A DNA stretch of 64,000 nucleotides from Primula veris (GCA_963682055.1 OY821750.1:28652402-28716401), one strand, 5' to 3'. Counted from the stretch's first letter, positions 28,884-42,927 are shown. Numbers and translations: made by a program. The notes: a model not told the origin generated them from the sequence alone.

Positions 28884-29030
28884 TTTTGATTGATTTTGGA
28901 TAAAAAATTGGGATTTTTGGGTGATTTGGAGAAGGAGGGGGCGAATTTTTATAAGAGAGAGAGAGTAATTTGGGAATGTGTAACGAAATTAGGGTTTTGA
29001 AACATGTTATAACACTGAGAAACAGAAAAA

Positions 29031-29334
29031 CGATCGGTCGTTTTTTGTTTCGATCGGTCGTTTTTGGACAAAATTCTTCCAGTGAGTACACCAAAAAAAC
29101 GATCGGTCGTTTAGTTTGGAACGATCGGTCGTCTGTTTCACAACGATCGGTCGTTTTGAAATACGATCGGTTGACTGTACATGGGTTACAGAATTGCTTT
29201 TGAAACAATTAAATGGCTGAAATACAGAAAAACGATCGGTCGTTTTCGTAATCGATCGGTCGTTTTTGGACAAAATTCTTCCAGTGAGCACATTTAAAAA
29301 ACGATCGGTCGTTTTTGGAATTATGATCGGTCGT
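29031..29334. repeat. Internal CGATCGGTCG array
   Basis: Ten copies of the motif lie between the accessory ORF and the transposase. The spacers (ATTCTTCCAGTGAG, twice) are the reverse complement of those in the left array (CTCACTGGAAGAA). The following CTTTTCGACACTGATTT (29340) is a direct copy of the sequence that follows the left array at 26819. Confidence 0.8.
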
Positions 29335-29637
29335 TTGCACTTTTCGACACTGATTTCGCAAGAAAAATATATAAAAATACTAAATTATATATAAAATCAA
29401 TCAAATATATATATTCATGTTAATTGCACTTATTTATTTATGTTGTTCATTCTACTTTTTATGTTAATTGCACTTATTTATTTACTCTCATACTTAACAA
29501 ACCAGTTTATCTTCTCAAAAAACAGTATGAAAAAATACTGAGAATAAATATAGATATTTCATCTTAAAAAAGACAATTACAAGCGAAAATTAAAATAGTA
29601 CAAGATACATATTGTCTCGTTTAAGCTACAGCTAAAA
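29335..29637. other. Short non-coding MULE interior
   Basis: AT-rich. GTTAATTGCACTTATTTATTTA is repeated at about 29419 and 29463. Probably the 3' flank of the transposase gene. Confidence 0.5.
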
Positions 29638-32308
29638 TCATAAGCGTCGAGCACGTATTGGATACGGACACTTACGACAATCATGTCCTCGCCCTTGACA
29701 ACTAGAACATCTCATAAGTGCTCGTCTCTCCGACTGATCCATACCATTATGAATACGAGTAGATCTTGGACGACCCCTTTCTCTTAAAAGAGTAACATCC
29801 GGAAGAAATAATCTATCACATGAATCCCAATAGTCTTGATGCCGAAGAGGACAAAATTGCGCCGAGTACGTACCTTCGTATGATTCAAGACTGTAATATT
29901 TTACTATGTAAGCTTCCCAATCAAGACGGTTTGCAGCGCATACGGAAAACACATGTGAACAAGGGATTCCATCACTCTGCCACTTACCGCAATCGCATTG
30001 CCAAAGTGAAAAGTCGACAACTTGAGTATTGCCTCCCCTGGAATTTCTTGAACTTGTACACACGGAATAAACCCCTCTTTCATAATCGAAAGTAACATTG
30101 GTATGACCAATGTCCGACCTACGTTTCTCTAAAATTTTAAGGATATTGGGACCATATCTTGTGCCGCTGTTTCTCATCCCGATTACTATCTTTTTCCGCT
30201 CGCAAAAATAGTGTACCAACTTATAGAAAATAAGCTGCACAGCAGCAGTGATTGGTAAATTACGAGCAGCTTTTAAAACATTATTGAAAATTTCAGCCAT
30301 GTTTGTGGTCATGTTACCATGTCGCCTCCCTATATCATGAAAATATGACCATTTTTCCGCAGGCTCTCTTATAAATCATTGATATGCTTGAGGATTCATG
30401 ACTTTTATTGCTTCCATGATTCTTTTCAATTTTCTTTCTTGTAATTCCCAAATGGCATTCTCCGCTAACTTGTGTAAGTCAGGATCTCCTTTGAAAGCTT
30501 TCTTAAAATTATCCAAAAAATGATTTGAACAATATCGATGAACAAAACCTTGACCACGCCAAACTCCTCTCACTGCACTTAGAATACCAGCATGTCTATC
30601 TGAAATTAGACAAATATTCACGCGCTCTTTAATCACATGTCGCATAATGTTAGAAAGAAAATAGCTCCACGAAATTGTACTCTCCTCAGCAACAAATGCA
30701 CAACCAATGGGAAAAACATGATTATCTGCATCCGATGCCATGGCCAACAAAATCTTACCTTTATACTTCCCATATAAGTGAGTAGCATCAATAGCGATAA
30801 CTGGCCTACAATACTGAAATGCATCAATAACGGCCTTAAATGTGAAGAAAAATCTGTTCAATACCTCACCCACTGGATTTCCTACCACATCGTAAACTGG
30901 CGTGGTCTCATAAGAAGCAACGGTACCGGGATTATACTTTTGAAGCGTTTTCATAAATTTAGGTAAAACCTTATACGAGTCTTCCCAATTACCAAATATC
31001 TCTGCGATTGCTTTTTGTTTACCCAAATAAGCTTTTTTGTATGAAACTGACATTTCAAAGCGGGCATTCACAATCTCTTTAACTAATGAAATCTTCATCA
31101 TAGGATTAGTTGTGATGGCATTTCGAATGGTTTGGGCAACAAGATTGGAATCTAACTGTGGATGATCAGTTGTAAGCTCGGCATGAATGCATGTATGAGG
31201 ACCGTTGTACACCGACACTTCAAAAAATCCATGTTTCTTTCTTAGTGAAGCTCGTAGTTTCCATTTGCATTGTTGAGTTTCGGCCAGTTTACAACGAATT
31301 TCCCAAAATTTTGCCTTCGAACTTTTAGTGGAAAAATGGATGTTACGTTTGATTGACCAAAGTTTTATTCCCTTTTTCAACATTTCTTTATCCCTAAATA
31401 AAAGACCAATAAAAGGATCATTAACTTGAGGATCCCAAAATCCAGGATACATCATATAATTTCGTCTCTGGTTACTAATTTTCTTGAGTGTCGAACGGTT
31501 CATTAAACAAACTTGACATTGGTTGATGCATAGGAATTTCATCGGGAATAGTATTATTCGCCAATTGTGACCCACTTGATTGATCGTTTTCATCCTCATC
31601 CATATACAAGCCCATTTCAGATGATAATTCTTCGTACTCAACTTCTTGTACATTTTCTTCGTCATCGTCAGACTCGTTTTCGCTAATATTGAAGTCCGGA
31701 TCTTCATCCTCTGGTTCATCCCCAAGTTCTATCGACCAACCAATATTATCTGCCAATCGACACACTGCATCCAAATGTGTCAAATCTGGTTCGTTGTTCT
31801 CAGAATATACCTCTAGCATTGGCTCTTGTCGAATGAGTGTTCTACTTGATGTACCGATTTCATGCATTGGCTCTTGTCGAATGGGTGTTCCACTTGATGT
31901 ACCGATTTCATTAGTGGAAAGAATATTATAATACAACCCGTAATCTTGATCAGAAGAGTAAACTTGCTCAATTTCAACATATAACTCTATAAACGTTCTT
32001 CCATTTTCTTCTATTAACTCAAGCATGGTTTCCAACGAATCATTATCATCAACAGCCAATCGCATATATTTAAACTCAGTAAGTGTAGTCAGATATGGAT
32101 AACGACATGTTAAACTCAAACGATTTGAAGTCGATGATACATCAAGTACCTTAAACAATTTTTCCAAAAATTGGTCGTATGTCGTGTTTCTAGATACCTT
32201 AAAAAAAAATTTATAAGAAATATCATAAGATAACCCCTCGCTAATAGTTTCCATTATCGTACCTCCCCAATAACACATAATTGTAGGATTTTTCATTTCG
32301 ATAACCAC
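29638..32308 (-). pseudogene. mudrA-type MULE transposase, broken
   Basis: Three consecutive minus-strand frames form one gene. The first (32308-31475) has an N-terminal plant MuDR-like region and an acidic stretch (EDEDPDFNISENESDDDEE). A shift of frame near 31475-31520 joins it to the MuDR DNA-binding region (GLLFRDKEMLKKGIKLWSIK) and the catalytic core, with DATHLYGKYKG and SDRHAGI supplying the two aspartates. A TGA at 30376-30378 interrupts the frame. Reading resumes through TTNMAEIFNNVLK, which supplies the glutamate region, a SWIM zinc finger (CDCGKWQSDGIPCSHVF) and a C-terminal knuckle (CSSCQGRGHDCRKC). The N-terminal shift could instead be an unseen small intron, but the TGA has no splice sites nearby. 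Confidence 0.85.
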
Positions 32309-32507
32309 ACGGTAAAATTAACAATTTTACTCAAATAATACTCCAACAACACAAAATATTGAGCTTTTACCTGTTTTGGAAGAGATCTGAGATTTGCCCT
32401 AAAATGATCTAAGAGCTCTGTTTTTTTTATTTTTACAGTGGTCTGAGAAATGAGATGAGTACAGTGGTCTGGGGAAATGAGATGAGTTTTTTAAGTACAG
32501 GTATTTC

Positions 32508-32672
32508 TGAAAAACGACCGATCGAAATGTACATAACGACCGATCGTTTTTGTCTGAAAAACGACCGGTCGTATTGTCCAATTCGACCGATCGTTTATTG
32601 TCCAAATTGTTCCAGAGAGTTCAATAATAAAACGACCGGTCGTTTTAATCATTTCGATCGGTCGTTTTTCGA
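32508..32672. repeat. CGATCGGTCG array, right end of the MULE
   Basis: Six copies of the motif and its palindromic variant CGACCGGTCG, mirror-image to the left array and within the right terminal repeat. Confidence 0.85.
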
Positions 32673-32805
32673 AAGTAGACCATTTTGGGAATATTTCAGA
32701 AAGATAGCCCATTCTGGGAATTTGACTGAGCTACTGTACCATTTCAGCAAAAAAAACTCCATTTTTTGTTTGATTTAACTGCTAGGATAATATTTAGTAG
32801 TACAC

Positions 32806-32936
32806 CACGTGGGAATATGTTCACAAAAATCTTCATGCAAACAGAAACATGAAACTTTTGCTATATAAATGCTAGCATCTACCTTCACGTCCTAGAGCTC
32901 ATTCTCACATATACTTTCTTCACGTCTCATTACAAG
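32806..32936 (+). promoter_or_regulatory. OMT4 promoter: G-box, TATA box and 5'UTR exon
   Basis: CACGTG at 32806-32811, within CCACGTGG, lies about 50 bases before TATATAAAT at 32862-32870. The leader AGAGCTCATTCTCACATATA runs to a donor at 32937. The TATA box and leader correspond to those of OMT2, but OMT2 lacks the G-box at the matching place (12295-12310). The MULE ends only 45 bases upstream of the G-box. Confidence 0.6.
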
Positions 32937-33549
32937 GTCAGATCTTATTATCAAATTTAAATATGTACTATTATTATAGAGTTACAAGTCTTTTTTTAAT
33001 GATATTTTTGCTGTTTTGCACGTCCATGGTGGTTGAGGTTTTTAATGAGTACTTTTTTTTTCCTGTAAGTTGTTTGTAATGAGTATTGGCATCGAGTGGA
33101 TTCAGTTTTTTTTTTGCCAAATCATTTAGTCTTCTTTTTTATATATAATTAGTAACCCTTATTTGGAGTTAAATTTGATTCGCAGACGTCAAAGTTCAAA
33201 CCCTGCTGATGAGCGTGGTATACTCGGCTACCAGACACTCCCACCAACCATTTTTGTTCAATCATTCTAGCCCTTGTGTACAAAGAAAATGAATTTAACA
33301 AAAAGGAGAGGCAAATAAAGAAATTAAAACAAGTCTGTAATTTCTTTTGTTGATACATACAATTTGGAGACAAAATAAATAACCCCACGTAATGAGAAAA
33401 AGTTTTTCACATTTATTATTACGTTACCGACTTACCGTGTTATATATGGTAAATTTCGATGGAGCTTTGTGCACTTAATTCAAAAATAATAATTTAATAG
33501 TTACTAATGGCTTTAACTTTCAAATAAATGACACTAATTCTTCTTTTAG
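32937..33549 (+). other. Putative 5'UTR intron of OMT4
   Basis: Non-coding; ends in TTCTTTTAG like the corresponding OMT2 intron but is about 0.9 kb shorter. Confidence 0.5.
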
Positions 33550-33569
33550 TGGCAGGTAAAAAGAAGGCA

Positions 33570-35804
<2,235 letters not shown>

Positions 35805-36185
35805 TTCTTTTTAATTAAGACGATATCGTAATAATTCCATGTGTTGGAAGAGTCTGGTTTATGCTAATTACTAAGTGAGTTTTTTTTTTTTTTAAAATAA
35901 GGGAATCTTTATCATGTGTCTTGGTTGTAAAATGTGTATTGGCATTGTGAGTTTCAATTCACCGGCATGTTATCTAGTATTGTTTTAATTCAATTGATCT
36001 CCTTAGTGTCTCATCTTCCTTAAAATGGTCAGGATTGAGCAATTGAAGGCAAAAAATCTAATTTTATATCTTGGCTTCAAGTGAAAAAAACCTTTAGTGG
36101 ATGCCCAAATAGTAGATTGGAAAATAAACAAAATGATGTCATCGGTATCAACTTTCAATTGTGTCGATAACATACTGTTGAGCAA
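35805..36185. other. 3'UTR and flank of OMT4
   Basis: Shares ATTCCATGTGTTGGAAGAGT with the OMT2 3' flank. No gene. Confidence 0.5.
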
Positions 36186-36228
36186 TATTTAGAAAAACCG
36201 CAAAATCTGCACCATTACACATCATAAC
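36186..36228 (-). pseudogene. DHS relic 2 (exon 6 scrap)
   Basis: ATTTAGAAAAACCGCAAAATC and GCACCATTACACATCAT match DHS exon 6 (44060-44100) almost base for base over some 40 bases. Flanking sequence (GTGTGCCAAGGAAAAG and following) is shared with the flank of relic 1. It lies 540 bases downstream of the intact DHS copy A. Confidence 0.6.
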
Positions 36229-36766
36229 GGCCCTTCAGTTTTGCGGCTGTGTGCCAAGGAAAAGGACTTGACTCGTGTAGTGTTTTCCGATAATCATGAG
36301 TTAGTTTATTTTTGTTCAAAATATTCTGTCATGTCCTTTAGAGATTTTGGTTATTAACAAGTATATCAAGTAGGCCGACAGAAACAGTCAAATTGTTTAA
36401 TGGTACTTGCAAGAGATAAGAGCAGTGAGCCTGTTCTGTCACGTATGGACTGACTATTTAGGGTCGTCAATCGATGCAGATTTGGTTCAATGAAGTTTCG
36501 CTTTTCGAAAACGAAAATGTAAATGCTATAATCTGGACATGCTTGTTGAGGACAGATTTGACTTTTGTTTAGCTGATATAGGGGTGGGTACAAATTAAAT
36601 ACAAACAAGTTAGCATATGGAGTTTCATTATTGCCCTTGTTTTATGTGAACAATGTTATCTGGAAAAAGGATAATAAACAATATAATGCCAATGGTATCC
36701 AGTTGTTAAAGCCTCATCAAGATAAGCAGCAATGAATCATGGATAAAACTTCAACCGGACGCATGT
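36229..36766. other. End of block II and 3' flank of DHS copy A
   Basis: Matches 16850-17170 up to about 36640. Then the probable 3'UTR of DHS A. No gene. Confidence 0.5.
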
Positions 36767-39700
36767 CTAAGACTTACTTCCACCTCTTTGAGCAAAAGTT
36801 TCAGCTACCAGTAACGGAAAAGCAATAGTTGCATCGCAGTGTACCTAGAAAAGAACCAACCGAGAGACAAAAATCTCTTTAAATTTGTTTCCAAAGCAAA
36901 CTGTTAAAAGATATACAGAATCAGATTATCTATCCTATACTTTACACACAATCTCGTTCTGATCCTGACTTTTTAGTGGTGGCATTTAAGTTTTATTCAC
37001 AGTTTGTTCATTTGCAGCAATTGCTTACAAGATGAACTTTTTGGAATATAAGAAAGGAAAAGATAGCTAAGTTCTTACAGCTTTAAGCCTATAGTTTCAA
37101 CTTTCAACAGAACAAGAAACCTAGAAAACTCAGCTTTTAAGTTGATCACCAAACGTTATCCAGCTTTTAAGAAAAAAAAAAAGGAAAATTTTGAGCTTAA
37201 AAGCTGAGCCAAACAAGCTCTTAGTGAGAAGTCACCATTTCCCTCAAGGTACAAAACATGGACTCAGATTGCTACAACTTTAAATTAACCAAACAATGTG
37301 CTTGCTGGTACAATTTAATGAAAGAAAATGCAATACCCTTCGAAAGATGCAATTGCACCAAAAAGGCTGATCATTGCAAAAAGTTACTTCACAAATAACT
37401 TCAATGCATACATGAAGAAGCGATGACCCAAAGAGAGAGAGAGAGAATATTTACCTTAACCATCATGGCGGAGCCTCGTAATTTTCCCCACGACACAGCT
37501 TCATCGGGGCTAGCCCCGGAATCACTGCCATCAAATTCTTGAGCCGTATTAATAAAAACCGCATAATCAGCACCATTACGCATCATATTAGCATTACATA
37601 TATGATGTTTGGGCAATCCGCCTCCCAGTATTATCATACCCGTCTTTCTCGGACTTGCATGTACAGCCTCCCCATTCACAGCCCTAATGTCTGTAAAACG
37701 AGATACTAATATTAATCATTTCAAGGGTAAATACTAGGTTTGTGCATCACCCTATAAACTTCTAACAATTTGTACATCTTACAATTCAATTTCATAGTTT
37801 AGATGCAAATCAACACAAAGTAGAACAAATTAGGCGGTAAAGTTAATATTTAAACTGAAAAGCTCTATTTATATACACTAATTGTTTAATCGCTTTGGCG
37901 TACTATGCGTCAATCTACACAAAATTTGGATAATAAATACACCAGCTTTAAAATTTAGAACCTCAAGCACTCGTGAATTTTGATAGGTTGGTATACCAAT
38001 AATGAGTACTTTGTTGATTGGTTTCTAGATTCTGAATTTTGATATGTTGGTGTAAGATTGATTTGGTGTAAACTGTAAACTAATGACTAAATTGTGGATT
38101 TTATAAAATGGTTTATAAATTGTTAACATTTTACAGATTGGTGTACAAAACTGATATTGCCTCATCATCTGTGTTTGCCACAGCATTTTTTTATTTTTTA
38201 TTTTCAGAGAGCTTTTGCAAATTAATGAGGTAAGATTTACCTTGCACTAAATCAACAACTAGACCAGGGTTGCGAAAAGAATGGAAGTATAACATGTCGC
38301 CTAGTGAACCATCTGTTAAGCCAGGGCAGAAGACTGGAATATTGTTCTAAGAATATACAAAATAAAAAAAAGAAATGGTCAAATGCAAACTACCAATGAA
38401 AAATCGTAAACGTACACATAAGAAGAGCTAAACTTGGTAGCAAGAAATGGCTGCCACATCAAGTGCCCAATAGAATGATGGAAACTTTGCGATCAATGCT
38501 TCTCACGCTAATGCTATCCTTTTTAAATGGGATAATAAAACCAGAATATTGAAAAAAGTGCTTTTTATCAAATTTAGAATGAATAGCACAAGCATTTAAA
38601 TAGACTAAGCAACACTATACCCAGTTATGTTTGGTTTGGTATGGCAGCAATGACTATCTCTCCTCTTGGAATTTTTAATCATGTCTTAATGTCATTCATT
38701 AATAATACTAAGGAGACTAACAGCTTCTGTTTGTGCTTCCGAATATTGAATATGGTAAAAATATAACAAATTATCATGATATTACCAATACCAGGTTTTA
38801 ATCAGACAATGCTAATAGCTATTTCATTCGACAAGTCATCCAGTAATGAATAGGAAATTTTCCGGAACTTTCATAATTTCTCTGTCACTCTAATCTTCTT
38901 AGTATCTTTGTAATGCGATGTCTACTTATGAATTTCGTTTCCAGAAATAGGTTCAGATTGTTAGTTCCTCAAGAAACACGTAAACATGCATACACATGAG
39001 AAATTTTAAAGGATTGCAAAGCAAGAAATCATCATTACTGTTCTGACTTCTGACTATTACTATGCGCAATAAGAAAGTCGTTGTCATGTTCAGAAAATGT
39101 AAAAGTAGAAAACCTTGTATGCCCAGTACAGGTACGAACTCTCGTCATTTATTTCTTTCCCCAAACGAGCTATTAATCTAGATGGAGTCCACAACATATT
39201 CTGTTACAACAAAAACAAGCAATTTATAAGGAACATAAAGTCAAACCTAGTAGCACATTGTCAATAATAGATTATAGGACACATGACAGAGACAGGAAAT
39301 GACATGAAGTTATATTTTATACAGGATAGTTTAAATAAATCTTGGAATGTTAAAAATGCGCAATTTTACGTTAAGTGCTCCAATAAGCTTATTTTGGGGG
39401 ACTTGATGATGTGTTTAATTCCTGCCCACTATCTCACAGAGAGCTTAGGATGTTGAGGAAACAAAATTACATATCGAGAGCTAGGTCAACATGATTGTAT
39501 AGTAGTACAAACTGGATATCTGTGTGCAATCTGAAAATTTTAAACAATATACTTGGTACTATAATTACGGTCTCATCTGGTTGCAGCTTATAAGCTCAGA
39601 ATTTTTACTTTTTCTGCTTAAAAGATGGACTGCATTTGGTTGGCAAGATAGAAGCTTGGTTTTTATTGTCTTACAGTGGCTTGAAGAAGCTATATAAGCT

Positions 39701-42700
39701 TTAACCTGGATGAACCTACCTTCTAAAAATTTAAAATAAATAAATAATAACAGCTTATCCAATTATAAGCTGCAATAAAACAAGCATTATGTCTCAATAA
39801 CTGGCACCATAACTAAGTTCGTTAAATCTTGTAGTCTCCTTGCTGTTTTTTGTACTTAACTCATAAGTGAAGTTCTACTATATTAAAACATAGACAAATC
39901 ATGAGTGTAACCTAGCATTATGATATCTGCAATTTTGCTTAGCTACGATACAAATTGAACCGCTGAACCGCCACGGCAAAAGGTTTTAATTTTAATTGAA
40001 CAAAGAGAGTGACATTAAAGAATGTAGACGTGTAAATCACATAAAGAATGTAACAATTAAGGGGAAAACCACTAATCAAGATTACCTTAGTTTCCTGCTC
40101 TTCCAACATCTGGTCAAGTATTTGTAAAATCCAATCCTCAAACTTGCAGTAGTTTCCATTAGGAACTAACAAATTACCAATGCGGTTTAATCCTTTTGAG
40201 CGTAAAATTGCTCCTGAAAGAGAAAATTCTCCTTTATATGTCGGAGCAAGGCATTTTATAAGGTCTTCCTCAACACCACCAGCTGTTGTAACCACTACAT
40301 CAACCTGCCAGAAAAAAGAAAAATAAACTGGGTTAAATGTATAAGTTTAACTCTTTAAATTTAAAAATGGAAAGTATTTATCAAAAGACTATAAAGGTTA
40401 ATAACAGTTTCCTTTACTAAACTATAATCAGATCAATTTTAAACAACCTATGAAAATTAGTAATTAGTACACCGCGTTACGTTCCTTCATGATTTGGTAC
40501 AAAATAGGAAAACTTAATTGTAGGATAGGATACTAATTAGCTACAAGTATCAGATAACTTATTCATCTTTCTATCATTTTCTCAATTTGAGATACTAATT
40601 AGTACACCACGTTACGTTCCTTCACGATTTGGTACACTTGTACAAAATAGGAAAACTTAATTGTAGGCTGAGATACTAATTAGCTACAAGTATCAGATAA
40701 CTTATTCATCTTTCTATCATGTTCTCAATTTGGTAAACTATTCTAAAAGATCTTCTCTATTCTAGTCTTTAACATATTTTAGGTTCCCTATATAATTTAA
40801 AGAAGAGAAAAATAAGGTCGGGTTGAGGGTACTAGTTGCTAATTGGTGAAGGTTCATGTACAAAATCGACATCTACAAGTGTGCATAAAGAATTAACCTT
40901 ATGAGTTTGTGGAGGTCTTTTCGTTTCTTCCTGAAGAATGTTTTGTATATAATGAAAGATTTGAATTGATGTTTGTATGACGTACGATTTCAAACCAACA
41001 GTAGTAGCAAGGCTATTTAGCATATATTAGAAGTCATAAGAGAATGTTGTGTGTGTGTGTGTGTGTGGCTGTATGCATTATATGTAGTATACGGTATCTA
41101 CAAGCCTTGATTTTAAACTCTCGTACATAAAGGTTCATATGATTTTTAGTCCATAAACTTTATAAATTGTGAACTTTTCCTCCCTAAACCTGACTACATC
41201 AGTTTTTATAATGATATGCACTTCTAATGAAATATTTCATCTATTTATTTACGTTTATTTCTCAAACTTCATGTCCACTTTTCATTTAGAGTAAATTAAA
41301 TAGAAGCAACACTATTTTAAAATTACACAGTACTCCTTTATTAGCAGAAAACTTGAGGTGTTATGTTTAGGGACGAAAATGTACAGCTACCAAAGTTGAA
41401 GGACTAAATTACGTAAAACAAAAGAACAACAGAAGTGGCACAAGGACCAAAGTTGAAAAACTAAAAAATAAAATTGTCCCAATTAATTTTAATTTGAAGC
41501 AGCCTAGGTGGGTGTCATTAACTCACCATTCGATGCTGAACAAGATAACAAACAGTTTCCCGTATGCCAGAGGATATAAGATTTGATGTAAAACCTAAAA
41601 AAATCTTGCATGCAACTTTTTCTCTAAAGGTCAAATCTCTCTCCTCCTCATTGCAGTCCTCCGGTATAGGCTCGTCGGAAAGCCTCCAATCTAGCTTCAA
41701 AAACAAAAAATAGGTGTAAATAGCTCTAACGTATAACTGTTTGGTTGCTAGAGAAGGCATTTTTTTTTAAAAAGGAAAAGGGAATAAAAAAAAAAAGTTC
41801 TGGCACGTTATACAACGAAATTTTTTTCCATCTGAGTTAATTTAGAAGTAGGACACAAATATATCATATATGGGCATATGGCCTTGTTTGCAGCTTTTAA
41901 GCCTTTTTCTTTGGCTTAAAGCTAGACCGTATCTGTTTGACCAGCTTAGAATCTGAGCTTTTCTGGTTTCTTGGCATAAAAAGCTAGAAGCATTTTAGCT
42001 AAATGAACCGAGTTATTTTCAAAACCTCAGATTTTATGCATAAAAAGCTTATTTGCATAAAATCTGCGAGCAAGCCCTAAGGGTCTCGTACTGGAACTCA
42101 ATAATGAGGACAACGAAGTTAAAATTAGTAGTTGAGAAAGGTTAGATTGGACAACAAAAAATAGATAAATTATAATAAACTCATTTTTGATTGGGTTGTA
42201 TATTCCAAGTATTATGCATTTGACAAAATAAGACAAAATAACTGTATCTCAAGATAATTTCTAGCAATAGACATTATACACCAACTGCAAATCAATGGAA
42301 AAACAAACTCTTACCAATAGTCAATAATGAAAAAATAACAGTTGTCCCTTCCCCGTGTTAATCCTTGCTTGGCAATATATCAATAACAACAAATAAATAA
42401 GAGATAATAACAGAAATCACCATTTGATTAACCACTTGAATGGCATCGCCAAGGTTAGAAGCTTGAAACCCAGTTGATATCAGGGATTTAAGAAGATCGG
42501 AATAATTAACACCACGATTAAAATCATAGCCCACGACTTTATTACATGAACCTTCTAGATCCTCAGATTCTTTAAAAACAACTGATCTCACACTTTCCAG
42601 AACATTTTCTTTCATAACTTTCTCCATTCCCATTTTTTCTTCACAATAATTAACAAGGTGATTAGAACCATAGCCCTCAAATTTAATACATGAGCCTTCT

Positions 42701-42779
42701 AGATTCTTAGATTCGTTACGAACAACAGAACTAAGACTCTCCTGAACATTTCCTTCCATAACTTCTCCCACTTTACCAG
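36767..42779 (-). CDS. DHS: Deoxyhypusine synthase copy A (downstream tandem copy)
   Basis: Transfers the aminobutyl group of spermidine to a lysine of eIF5A with NAD, the first step of hypusine formation; cytosolic. Exons from the right: 42421-42779, 41527-41694, 40086-40304, 39114-39200, 38241-38346, 37455-37690 and 36767-36844, all in phase. Seen: [34 protein letters not shown], the NAD/active-site stretch [20 protein letters not shown], the catalytic lysine in [10 protein letters not shown], and [20 protein letters not shown]. The codon matching the start of copy B is GTG (42771). The first ATG is 42759, giving about 410 residues against about 368 usual; the surplus is a duplicated N-terminal segment. 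Exon 1 is preceded by a splice acceptor rather than a promoter, so it may be the second half of a fusion with copy B. Confidence 0.85.
37728..38200. other. Intron 5 of DHS copy A
   Basis: Non-coding intron sequence. Its AGGGTAAATACTAGGTTTGTGCA start is reminiscent of the GGGTTAATCACA terminal-repeat family at 44307, but a second end is not clear. Confidence 0.35.
40469..40737. repeat. Tandem direct repeat in intron 2 of DHS copy A
   Basis: Two copies of a unit of about 130 bases containing GTTACGTTCCTTCA, GGTACAAAATAGGAAAACTT and TATCAGATAACTTATTCATC. The second has a small internal addition (CACTTGTA). Absent from the corresponding intron of copy B. Confidence 0.8.
41880..42082. mobile_element. 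MITE-like insert in intron 1 of DHS copy A
   Basis: Ends GGCCTTGTTTGCAGCTTTT and, on the other strand, GGGCTTGCTCGCAGATTTT. The interior GCTTAAAGCTAGACCGTATC and TTTGACCAGCTTAGAATCTG matches intron 1 of copy B near 48600-48650, so the insert is older than the DHS duplication. Confidence 0.5.
42421..42771 (-). repeat. 48-codon internal duplication in exon 1 of DHS copy A
   Basis: Codons 1-46 from 42771 (ending VNYCEEK) resemble codons 47 onward ([19 protein letters not shown]): [11 protein letters not shown] against [11 protein letters not shown], and [15 protein letters not shown] against [15 protein letters not shown]. Exon 1 is 144 bases longer than in copy B. The second unit is closer to copy B. 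Confidence 0.88.
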
Positions 42780-42927
42780 CTAAAAAATTAGCAGAGAAAA
42801 ATAATATATTAAATAGTGTCCTAACAACAAGTGAGAAAAATAAATTTATTTAACAAAGTCCTAGTGTCAAAGACTTGCCTAGAAGTCTTAAAATTATTCA
42901 AAGGAACAAGGCAATTCTAAAACTTAC
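42780..42927 (-). other. Putative intron joining DHS copy B to copy A
   Basis: The donor AAG/GTAAGT at 42930-42922 is a consensus site located nine bases before the TAG of copy B. The acceptor is a T-rich tract ending TTTTTTAG at 42780. The intron would be 148 bases, normal for plants. Phases match: one base from B plus CT from A makes a codon, and the frame continues through the GTG into copy A without a stop. The competing view is that copy B simply ends at the TAG at 42917-42919. Confidence 0.45.

Larger units (their letters stand above)
26355..32760. mobile_element. 6.4-kb MULE carrying a transposase relic and a second gene
   Basis: The ends are inverted repeats of about 250 bases. The left end starts GGAGTTTTTTGCC and continues with ATTCCCAGAATGGGCTA, ATTCCCAAAATGGTCTACTT and CGAAAAACGACCGATCG. 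The right end reads the same on the minus strand with few changes. The 8-9 bases outside are T-rich and similar (ATTTTTTTG / ATTTTTTG), so a target duplication is likely but not exact. Inside are a mudrA-type transposase with SWIM finger and an intact accessory ORF, both on the minus strand, and three arrays of a CGATCGGTCG motif. It lies between the OMT3 relic and OMT4. Confidence 0.85.

Noticed and set aside
30376..31725. ATG-like start at 31725 for a separate transposase gene
   Set aside because: The first 60-70 codons of that frame overlap the acidic N-terminal region read in the other frame; the conserved part starts after about 31520.
26442..32672. Regularly spaced short repeats (GATCGGTCG) as a CRISPR array
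   Set aside because: Plant nuclear context, repeats of about 10 bases with irregular spacers, located in terminal repeats of a MULE.
26346..32769. A perfect 9-base target duplication for the MULE
   Set aside because: Flanks are T-rich and similar, but do not match exactly at one fixed boundary; left as uncertain.
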